A DNA stretch of 64,000 nt from Penium margaritaceum (Eukaryota; Streptophyta; Zygnematophyceae; Desmidiales; Peniaceae). Each line of letters begins with the position of its first letter. The stretch's first letter is position 1. The translations under genes and the position numbers were made by a program. The DNA is taken from assembly GCA_023375785.1 (NCBI GenBank), contig SZWC01001206.1, forward strand, positions 98,168 to 162,167. Direction: 5' to 3'. The notes beneath the pieces were generated by a model. That model was not told where the DNA came from. It saw nothing but the letters and a program-made list of their open reading frames with translations, and searched no databases. Positions 56,285 to 64,000 of this stretch are shown here, in pieces.

Positions 56285-57022
56285 TGTTGGAAAAGGAGCC
56301 ATCCGGCTCAGTTTCAGGTCCACAGGAGCAAGTTCCAGGAAAGTACTAGATGCTTGCTCCGATCGTCAATCTGATTTCACCATTGGAAAGATGAGGTAGC
56401 AAAATGTCTACGGTCCAAGTTTGAGGCCGATCCAACGGTCGGATTGGGAGATATGAATTTTCGTAGTTTCAGGGGTCATCGATCGTCGATATCCGGGTGA
56501 CCATGGGCGATGGCTCCATGCCTTAGCCTGAGAAAAGAAAAAGGCAAGAGGTCCAGGGTCAAGACCTGATGGGAGAAATATCCAAAAAGGTCCTTGGTCT
56601 TAGGATTGCCTTGTCAGAGTGTGCTGACTAGGATAAAGGTACCTCTCCTTACATTTTAGGTGAGGTGAGATCCTTGTGTGCTAGCCATGGACACATGGCG
56701 ATTCTCCATGGGTTTGTGGGTTATGTGACCACTAGGAGTGTGCCATGAGAGCATTCTCTAGCTCTCTAGGTCGTGTGTGAGTGGTCAGCCTGATTGCTAG
56801 GCTGATTTCCTCCCTTGTGTGAGATTATGGGCTCTAGTGTGTGAGCCTTCACCTCCATGACTAAGTGGTGTGGCTTGTGAGAGGGCTGACTTGCCCAAGC
56901 TCTAGCTCTATATGTACTCCATCATTTTGAGTGATTGAACAACCATTCTTCAGCACAAGTGATGCCCTTCCAATCACACATGCTCGCTGCTCCAAGGCTC
57001 CCTCTCTCCTCAAGTTCCAACA
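56285..57022 (+). repeat. 3' LTR of A2
   Basis: A 738-bp LTR, preceded by the PPT AAAGTGGGAGAT and followed by the GGCAT TSD. Confidence 0.95.
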
Positions 57023-57560
57023 GGCATGTGGGGCTTCGGTTTGAATTTCTAGAAGGATCAGACTTGCTGCGACTGACGTTCTACAGTGATGTTGAGTGGG
57101 AAGGGCGGATTGACGACAGGAAGTCAACCTGAGGGTTTGTCTCTCTTCTCAATAGCGGTGCGGTCTTGTGTGCAAGCACGAAGTAGGACTGCATCTTGCT
57201 TTCTACTGCTGACGTAGAGTACATTGCACTCTCTGAAGTGTACATTGAAACACAGTACCTTTGTAGCTTGCTTGATGAGATCAAGGCACCACAAGAGGAG
57301 GCAACGGTCATCTGCATCGACAACCAAAGTGCCATTGCTATGGTAAAGGACATGATTCCCCAGCGTACAAAGCACATTGACATTTAGTACCACTACTCAC
57401 GTGACCTTGTCGCCAAGGGTGTTGTGGATTTGGATCACGTCGCAATAAAGAAAATGCTTGCACAGTTCTTGACAAAGCCACTAGACAGCGACTTGCATGG
57501 CGCAGGTACTTGAGGAGTTGGGATGGTAGATGCAAGAGATGAGAACTACGGACCAAGAAT
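57023..57560 (+). pseudogene. RNase H of element 2
   Basis: It continues from 50974: VGLRFEFLEGSDLLRLTFYS, DVEWEGRIDDRKST, then a TGA. TADVEYIALSEVYIETQYL, IDNQSAIAMVKDM, TKHIDI and a TAG at 57385 follow. After it, YHYSRDLVAKGVVDLDHV, FLTKPLDSDLHGAG and a final stretch to about 57560. The DAD catalytic Asp region is altered to SDVEW. Confidence 0.85.
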
Positions 57561-57635
57561 GCTGACGTGCACAAACACAAGGAAGAGCAACAGGTTCATG
57601 CCGAAGAAAACTACCACAGCAGGTGGCCTAAGGTT

Positions 57636-57647
57636 CAAGAGAGAGAA
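57636..57647 (+). other. polypurine tract of element 2
   Basis: TTCAAGAGAGAGAA lies before the TGTTCTTC start of C3. Confidence 0.65.
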
Positions 57648-58340
57648 TGTTCTTCTTTCATGTCCCATGGCCATTGGTATGGCTTAACGGACAGGTTTGA
57701 CATGTACGACTTACTCCCTTGGAATAAGTCCCCCAAACCTTGTTCGTGGTGTACGTCCAAGCGAGATACCTGAAGTGTACTACAACACATAGTATGTTTG
57801 ACTTAGGGACAACAGGTCATGCGATCGAGCCTTGATGTACGTAGAAAGGTTTTTGACCTTCCTACACTGAGGAAGTTTCCTAGAGATTTCTCCATGCATG
57901 AGGAGGATGTGCCACTTGGCAGTCAGTGGATAAGCCAACCGGAAAGCTGGTGAGGCAGTGTGGAGTGGCCACGCCAACAGTGCCACTATCCACACACCTT
58001 AGAGCCCAGGCCTAGGACTATGTGTAGTAGGTTCATTCCTCATTATACTATCACAATCTTGCCTTGGATGCTCCTCATTGAGTTTTCCAACTAAGGAACC
58101 ATATAAAGAAGACATCGGTTGGTCTAATCCCTAGGAGGTAGTCTTTGACTTGCACCTCACGCGACTGTGACCAAGTGTTAAGTGGACACAGTTGCTAGCA
58201 AGTGATTGCCTAGGAACTGCTGAGTCTGGAACAGTGATCTAGAGGGTGATAACGTCTCCTAGCCACAATGCTAGGAGCAGGCGGCCTGTGCTATTGTGTC
58301 CGCCGTATTCTCTAGTCCATTTGCCTCAGGCCGGTTGAAT
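57648..58340 (+). repeat. LTR C3 (3' LTR of element 2)
   Basis: A 693-bp LTR with a TATA box at 58102-58107. A perfect B-box core GATCGAGCC lies at 57833-57841, but the A-box position (57778) is degraded and the spacing has grown to 55 nt. Confidence 0.85.
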
Positions 58341-58345
58341 GAAAC

Positions 58346-58896
58346 CAAGCAAGCAAGCGATGCTAGATCCCACGCAAGCTCCAAAACAGTGAGAGAAGTT
58401 AGCGCTGATGGAGTTGGGAGATGAAGCTCCCAAAAACTGGCAAGTGGCAGAAGTACCGCAAGCCGTGAAGAAGAGTGGTGTAGCTGGTAAAGAGGCTGTG
58501 CATGCTGACGCAACGGGGAGCTCTAAGACATAATCCGAGACGTCTGAGGCCTCTGAGACCAACTTGAAGGCAAGCGGCTCTTCACAATAGAAAAACATAA
58601 CTTCAGGGTAGCAAGTAACACAGGAGCAGTAGCAAAGCAAAGATCCACTTGCAATACAATAACGCACTACACGGCAGAGAAAACAGACTCCAAAAGTACA
58701 GCGCTAACACCGGAAGCTGGATTTGACCTAGCTGATCATGTTTGGCTGAGGAAGAGGAACTCACTTTGGCTGAGGTAGTGGCCAGGGCCATTGCGACCGA
58801 GTAGAAGGAGGCGGTGGACTGCAAGCTCACGTCCATCGAAGAAAATGGCACGTGGGTGCTGGTGGATAGATCCACTAATGCTCAGGTGGTGGGCTT
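58346..58896 (+). pseudogene. element 1: linker and RT start
   Basis: PSKQAMLDPTQAPKQ (58346) continues the integrase end at 39559. The linker reads GDEAPKNWQVAEVPQAVKKS. RT starts with KLTSIEENGTWVLVDRSTN and AQVVG, and is cut at GGCTT by the solo LTR. Confidence 0.8.
58892..58896. repeat. left TSD of the solo LTR (GGCTT)
   Basis: GGCTT is repeated at 59635-59639. Confidence 0.95.
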
Positions 58897-59634
58897 TGTT
58901 GGAACTTGAGGAGAGAGGGAGCCTTGGAGCAGCGAGCATGTGTGATTGGAAGGGCATCACTTGTGCTGAAGAATGGTTGTTCAATCACTCAAAATGATGG
59001 AGTACATATAGAGCTAGAGCTTGGGCAAGTCAGCCCTCTCACAAGCCACACCACTTAGCCATGGAGGCTAAGGCTCACACACTAGAGTCCATAATCTCAC
59101 ACAAGGGAGGAAATCAGCCTAGCAATCAGGCTGACCACTCACACACGACCTAGAGAGCTAGAGAATGCTCTCATGGCATACTCCTAGTGGTCACATAACC
59201 CACAAACCCATGGAGAATCGCCATGTGTCCATGGCTAGCACACAAGGATCTCACCTCACCTAAAAAGTAAGGAGAGGTACCTTTATCCTAGTCAGCACAC
59301 TCTGACAAGGCAATCCTAAGACCAAGGACCTTTTTGGATATTTCTCCCATCAGGCCTTGACCCTGGACCTCTTGCCTTTTTCTTTTCTCAGGCTAAGGCA
59401 TGGAGCCATCACCCATGCCCACCCAGACATCGACGGTCCATGACCCCCGAAACTTCGAAAATTCATATCTCCTATTCCGACCGTTGGATTGGTCTCAAAC
59501 TTGGGCCGTAGACATTTTGCCACCTGATCTTTCCAATGGTGAAGTCGGATCGGCGATCAGAGCAGGCATCTGGTACTTTCCTGGAACTTGCTCCTGTGGA
59601 CCTGAAACTGAGCCAGATGGCTCCTTTCCCAACA
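58897..59634 (-). repeat. solo LTR of the A family, reverse orientation
   Basis: A complete 738-bp A-family LTR on the minus strand (TGTTGG at 59634 to CCAACA at 58897), with a perfect TSD and no internal sequence. This is the product expected from LTR-LTR recombination that removed a whole element. Confidence 0.95.
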
Positions 59635-59639
59635 GGCTT

Positions 59640-60420
59640 AAAGTGGGTACTCAGGCTGAAGCGGAAGCAAGATGATAGCATGGACAAGTATAAGGCAAGG
59701 ATCGTGACGATGGGATTTTCTCAACGCTCAGTGTCTGAGTATGATGAGACCTTTGCACCGTTCATCACGTTTGCCTCCATCATGTCTGTACTAGTTGTTG
59801 CTACCGCCAAAGACTTTTGAGATCCACATGATGGATGTGAAGACAGCTTTCCTTTATGGGCACCTTCACAAGGAGGTGCTTATGGAGGTACCGAAAGGTG
59901 TCCAAGCACATGAGGGTAGATTTTGCAAGCTGGTGAAGGCGTTATACGGCTTGAAAGAGCCACCCCAAATCTGGTACAAGGAAATGGAGTGCTACATGGC
60001 TGAGCTCTCCTTCGTGCATTGCAAGAACAACCTTAGTGTCCATGTGCGAGACGATGAGCGTGGCTTGCTACTTCTGGCATTGTATGTGGATGACTTGATC
60101 ATGTGATCTTCCACTATTGAGGCCCTTGCTGACCTCAAGAAGTAGCTGAGTTGCAAGTTCAGGATGAAAGACATGGGTCCTCTTGAGTACTACCTTGAGA
60201 TTGGTGTTCACTGCAACCGCAAAGGAATGAACATCGAGCTCAACCAGACCAAGTACATCATGGACATCTTGAAGGGCTACAACATGGAGGACTGCAAACC
60301 CGTCACAACCTCCATGCCCTCCAATTGCAATCTCCCCTCCTCCATGTCACCAAGCAACGAGGTACACCGGTGGAAGATGCAAAACATCCCATACCAGTCC
60401 GCCGTTAGGAGCCTCATGTA
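59640..60420 (+). pseudogene. element 1: reverse transcriptase
   Basis: KWVLRLKRKQDDSMDKYKAR continues the RT cut at 58896. ETFAPFITFASIMSVLVV is followed by a one-base shift near 59817. Then MMDVKTAFLYGHLHKEVLMEV, KALYGLKEPPQIWYKEME and ALYVDDLIM (YVDD intact near 60085-60096) precede a TGA at 60104. 60164-60420 reads MKDMGPLEYYLEIGV and MEDCKPVTTSMPSNC. Confidence 0.85.
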
Positions 60421-61061
60421 TGGGACTGGACATCGCTTATGCAGTGGGCAAGATGAACAGGTTTGTGGCCAACCCTCAGCTAGAATATTTGCAAGTTGTG
60501 AAGAGGATGTTTTGCAACCTAAAAAAGACTCGGCATGTGGTACTTCAGTTTAGAGGTCTGGAAGGATCAGAGTTGTTGCGACTGATGTGCTACAATGACG
60601 TGGACTAGGGAGGGCGGATTGAGGACAAACATTCCACCTCAAGCTTTCTCTAACTTCTCAACGGTGGTGCGGTCTGGTGGACAAGCAGGAAGGAGGACTG
60701 TGTCTCGCTTTTTACTGCTGAGACGGAGTACATCACACTCTTCAAAGTGTGCAAGGAAACACAATGGCACTACAACTTGCTTGATAAGATCAAGGCATCA
60801 CAAGACAAAGCAATGGTTGTCCGCATCAAAAACAAAAGTGCCATCGCTATGCAAAAGGACGATATGATCTCCCGGCATACTAAGCAGATTGACATTTGGT
60901 ACCACTACTCACGTGACCTTGTCGCGAAGGGTATCGTGGAGCTAGAGCATGTCATAACTAAGCACATGCTTACACACTTATTGCCAAAGCCGCTAGACAG
61001 CAACTTGCATATTGCAAGTGCTGGAGGAGTCAGCAAGGTGGACGGAGGAGATGAGAACTAA
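60421..61061 (+). pseudogene. element 1: RNase H
   Basis: 60420-60608 reads AYAVGKMNRFVANPQLEYLQ and RLMCYNDVD, then TAG. 60747-61061 reads IKNKSAIAMQKDDMI, TKQIDIWYHYSRDLVAKGIV and LLPKPLDSNLH. The middle is frame-shifted with stops near 60650. Confidence 0.85.
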
Positions 61062-61147
61062 AGACCAAGACAGCTGACGTGCACAAACACAACACAGAGC
61101 TACGTGTTCGTGCGGAAGATAACTACAACAGGAGGTGGCCTAAGTTT

Positions 61148-61159
61148 CAAGGGAGAGAT
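61148..61159 (+). other. polypurine tract of element 1
   Basis: CAAGGGAGAGAT directly before LTR C4. Confidence 0.75.
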
Positions 61160-61838
61160 TGTTATTCTTTTATGCTCCATGGCTATAGGTACGGATTCAT
61201 AGAGTATTGGACATGCACTGCTCACTTAGAGTAAGTCCTCCAAACGTTGTTTGTGCTGCAAGTCAAAGCAAGACACCAGAAGTGTAGCTCAACAGATAGC
61301 ATGTTGGACTTAGCAAGAATAGGTCTTGCCATTGAGCCTTGATGTGTGTAGGACGGTTTTTGACCTTCCTACACATTGGAAGTTTCTTTGACATTTCTCC
61401 ATACATAAGGAGGATGTGCCACTTGGCAGTCAGTGGATGCGCCAATAGGCGAGCTAGTAAGGTGGTATGGATTTGCCACCCCAAAAATGCCACTACATAC
61501 TCACACCTCAGATGCGAGGCCTAGGAATATATGTACCAGGCTCATTCCTCATTCTAAGTACACAACCTGGCCTTATATGCTCCTCACAGAGTTATCCAAA
61601 TGGGTAAAAGTACAAAGAAGACACTGGTTGGTATAAGCCCCAAGATTTAGTCTTTGACTAGCACCTCGCGCAAAAGCGACCAGGTGTTAAGTGGACACAG
61701 TTGTTGGCAAGTGACTGCCTAGGAGCTGCCCAGTGTGGAATCGTGATCTTGAGGGTGATATCTTCTCCTACCTGTAATGCTAGGAGCAAACAACAGGTGT
61801 TATTGTGCCGGCCCTGTTTTCCCTCAGGCCGGTTGACA
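61160..61838 (+). repeat. LTR C4 (3' LTR of element 1)
   Basis: A 679-bp LTR, TGTTATTC to CCGGTTGACA. The TATA box seen in C1-C3 has decayed here to TACAAAG. Confidence 0.85.
61285..61338 (+). promoter_or_regulatory. tRNA-like A box and B box inside LTR C4
   Basis: TAGCTCAACAGATAGCATG at 61285 closely follows a tRNA D-arm/A-box (11 of 12 consensus positions). The B-box core position 61330-61338 reads CATTGAGCC (GATCGAGCC, a perfect core, in C3). The spacing of 45 nt is that of a class I tRNA. Confidence 0.55.
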
Positions 61839-62065
61839 AAGCCTAGGCGCGTATTGGCTCCTTGTATGAGCCACTTTGGGAGAAATCTGGATTGCATCAT
61901 CCCCCCTGTATACATGGCGCTCTCTGTGACCGCCAAGTGGTGTGCAAGCCTCCATGAAGGACCTTGCACTGCTCCAACGGAGCAGAGCATACATAGTCTG
62001 TCCTATGCTTGTCCAGATATCAGGTATGGAAAACGGGGATATCAGATGAACATTTCTTTGGTGGT
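61839..62065 (-). repeat. remnant of an E/F-type LTR
   Basis: CCTAGGCG, then GCTCCTTGTATGAGCCA, and GCATACATAGTCTGTCCTATG match 11905-12010 and 12250-12280 of the E/F LTR in the same orientation, with a large internal deletion. It may be what is left of the 5' LTR of E. Confidence 0.6.
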
Positions 62066-62534
62066 CACGTCCATACTGGACGCCGGTCTTTAGCAACCAA
62101 GGTTGGCAGATGCCTAGCGCCCTCCATGGTTGTCAACTAAAGAGGAGCCAGTAGTACTCCCACCCTAGGCCAATAGTCCCCAACAAGCAGCGCGTCTCTC
62201 TTCTCGTGATCTCCCGCTGTTCATTTGCTCCTTTTTAAAACTGTTCTCTGTATACCTTTGCCCTTGGCATCCATCTACATTGATCCGTAAGTACCACGCC
62301 AGCATAGGAGATTAAGAGGAGTCGGTACTCGCACTCTTACTCTTTGCATGCAGAGCCATTGTGTTGACTTTTGCAAATCACATCATATTGAATGCAGTCA
62401 ATTTCCATGTCACCGTTGTCGTAGAACGAGTAGACTAGATTAGATAGGGCCGTAGATGTCTGGATTGTGTGATGCCTAAAGAGATCTGTCCATAGCCATA
62501 CCATTCCTTGTCACATAGGATGACATAGGAGAGC
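62066..62534. other. no recognised gene
   Basis: Nothing was recognised on either strand, apart from its position between an LTR remnant and a microsatellite. Confidence 0.5.
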
Positions 62535-62604
62535 TGAGAGAGAGAGAGAGAGGGAGAGGGAGGGAGAGAGAGAGATAGAGAAAGAGGGAGAGAGAGAGAG
62601 AGAG
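62535..62604 (+). repeat. GA microsatellite
   Basis: About 70 bp of GA dinucleotides interrupted by GGG and one TAG. Confidence 0.95.
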
Positions 62605-62699
62605 TAGCAGATCACTATCCACCTTTTGTCTTTTGCCGTTCCAAGTCCCTCAACCTAGAGTACGTCATTCTTCACTTTCTTGTCAGGTACAACATACAC

Positions 62700-63743
62700 T
62701 TTGCTAGTGTTCCCTTTTTGCCCGTTGTACAGTATCCAACCATTGGATGAGGCCTAAACGTAGAAGCCTCGTGGTTCATGAATAGACCAGAAGATAGTGG
62801 CTGATACATTTGTCGCCATACTTAGTGTCTACTTTTCTGACCTTTGCATTTGCCTCATTTTCAGCTTGCCGGTTCCGGGTTTGAATGACGCCAATTGCTT
62901 AATTCTTGGAATGCATGAACTTGACCTAGAAAAAATGACTGTAGTCATTAATGATGTCTAGAAAGTAATTCTTACTGGATAGAGTTTTCCTTCATGTAGG
63001 AAGGTCCATATGGACGAGTTCTAGTTTTGTAGAACAACTAGAAGTGGCATATGTCTTGAAAAATCATTTGATTCTCTTTGCCAGTGAGACAACCATTGTA
63101 AGGAACTGTGTTAACTGATTTGGCTAGTTTAGAGGGAAGATCTCTGAAAATCTGATTGGTGGCCATCTTTTATAAAGTTGGATGATTGAGATGGTTCCAT
63201 TGGTGGGGCCACAGTTCTTCTGTTGCCGAGATTGATAGAGTGGTTTGATCAACATTGATGGCGGCAGCCATAAAGGCTGTTTCAATTTCAGTGATCATTG
63301 CATATGGTACTTCTTCTAAATGAAGAATGGTGAGATGTTCTGATTGAGTGACAATAGTGACAATTTGACCCTTGGTGTGCAGATTTTTGCTGTTATTGAA
63401 AACATCAAACATGACCTTGAATCTTTTGTCATTGATGTGACCAAAAGAAAGAGAAGAAGCTGTGTGTTCAAGGAAATATAGAACTTGATCAGAAGTATGT
63501 ATCATTTTATGTCCTTTCAATGCAATCAGAATTCTCACGGTACCTTCTCCGTAAGCAAGAATTAGTCGACCATCCTTGATTCAAACTCCAGAAGGCTATG
63601 AGTGCTTAGTGAAGGAGATGTACCATTCCTTTCAACTAGTAATATGCTTGGTAAAGTGAGAGTCAAGAATGCAGGTGACGATGCTGCCTATGGGAAGATA
63701 GGCACTGTCAATTGAGCACATTGTCAATTCCTCAAATCAAGGG
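62700..63743 (-). pseudogene. copia element J: protease, pre-integrase and integrase start
   Basis: On the minus strand: CILDSHFTKHITS (63693-63655; protease DSG changed to DSH), then the open frame 63538-63170. The pre-integrase follows (ATEELWPHQWNHLNHPTL, then YNGCLTGKENQMIF, near 63210-63060), and then integrase LELVHMDLP and FLDIINDYSHFF (about 63020-62940). The sequence is unlike the other copia elements here, closer to the general plant type, and carries stops. It is cut on the right by LTR K. Confidence 0.7.
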
Positions 63744-64000
63744 TGTTGGAAAATCAGGATCTTCATCACCACAAGGCCGATTCCTGATCAGGTAGGACCG
63801 ATGGACAGATCTCCTCGACAGCCATCCACTGTCCAAATTTCACCCAATTTGGATGGCTCGATCTGGAGATATGAGCAAAAGGAGAAACGTGACATAGATT
63901 ATGTCACTATCTCACAAGTGTCCTACTTTGTGCTCGGCATGGGCACTTGGGATACAAAAGGCAAAGAGGGCTGGGGGAGAGGTCGCCACTCTCTCCCCCA
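63744..64000 (+). repeat. start of LTR K, truncated by the window end
   Basis: TGTTGGAAAATCAGG resembles the A-family LTR start. A later stretch (GTCCAAATTTCACCCAATTT, then TCTGGAGATATGAGC) parallels the A LTR (GTCCAAGTTTGAGG, then TTGGGAGATATGAA). It is a related but distinct family. The TSD would be AAGGG (63739-63743); the other side lies outside. Confidence 0.6.

Larger units (their letters stand above)
50975..57022 (+). mobile_element. copia element A2, the best-preserved element
   Basis: The LTRs (from 50975 and at 56285-57022) begin TGTTGG and end CCAACA, with a perfect TSD. Over ~450 comparable LTR bases I count about 17 differences (near 4%). The polyprotein has only four stops, all TAG. 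The 5' LTR end and primer-binding site lie in the N gap. Confidence 0.95.
39560..58340 (+). mobile_element. copia element 2 (LTRs C2 and C3), with nested insertions
   Basis: The 5' LTR is 39560-40231, the primer site 40235, gag 40622-41176 plus 46701-47002, pol 48280-50974 plus 57023-57560, and the 3' LTR 57648-58340. Inserted into it are B2 (minus), fragment G (minus) and A2 (plus). It is the insert that splits element 1. Confidence 0.8.
37676..61838 (+). mobile_element. copia element 1 (LTRs C1 and C4), heavily nested
   Basis: The 5' LTR is 37676-38366 and the 3' LTR 61160-61838. Pol part 1 runs 38391-39559; part 2 runs 58346-61061. Element 2 sits between them, and the coding frame joins exactly across it (VTFDERR then PSKQAMLDPTQ). 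Gag and the primer-binding site are deleted after the 5' LTR. No matching TSD is seen at 37671-37675 and 61839-61843, so flanking DNA was probably lost or rearranged. Confidence 0.75.

Noticed and set aside
61285-61357. A functional tRNA gene
   Set aside because: A and B boxes fit, but the acceptor and anticodon stems do not fold convincingly and the element lies inside an LTR repeated four times.

Overview
The window looks like transposon-packed nuclear DNA of a streptophyte (land plant or charophyte alga). Two observations support this. One retrotransposon family has a primer-binding site complementary to the 3' end of plant initiator-Met tRNA, and several others have one complementary to the anticodon arm of the same tRNA. 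A BED-finger hAT transposon also has what looks like an intron. The species cannot be told from the sequence. No ordinary host gene, rRNA gene or functional tRNA gene was recognised. Almost everything that can be assigned is Ty1/copia (gag, protease, integrase, RT, RNase H, in that order), with one hAT element.

Layout: 1-880 is an old copia gag fragment (I). 881-5089 is element H, a copia with LTRs at both ends but no RT or RNase H. 5090-10083 is AT-richer unassigned DNA with an ancient duplication. 10084-12625 is a minus-strand copia (F), whose LTR also serves as the 3' LTR of element E (RT/RNase H at 12626-13998, minus). E is then split: element D (13999-25602) carries element B1 (15911-21229) inside it, and the hAT element (25862-37462) carries copia A1 (27956-34567) inside its intron. 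Short pieces of E survive at 25608-25853, 37471-37675 and probably 61839-62065. Copia element 1 (37676-61838) contains copia element 2 (39560-58340). Element 2 in turn contains the minus-strand B2 (41177-46700), a minus-strand fragment G (about 47003-48250) and the youngest element, A2 (50975-57022). Element 1 also carries a reversed solo LTR of the A family (58897-59634). 62700-63743 is a minus-strand copia fragment (J), cut at 63744 by the start of another LTR (K).

The order of insertion can be read from target-site duplications (TSDs): CATCT (D), AGAAG (B1), TCTGA (A1), GGCAT (A2), GGCTT (solo LTR), GAGAC/GAAAC (element 2), and an imperfect 8-bp pair for the hAT. Host reading frames resume across the insertions. 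Only A2 has a nearly uninterrupted polyprotein. The most unusual signals are tRNA-like A-box/B-box pairs at tRNA spacing inside the LTRs of three copia families, two modes of initiator-tRNA priming in one window, a copia family lacking RT, and internal stops concentrated at CAG codons. Three N positions mark assembly joins whose lengths are not real.
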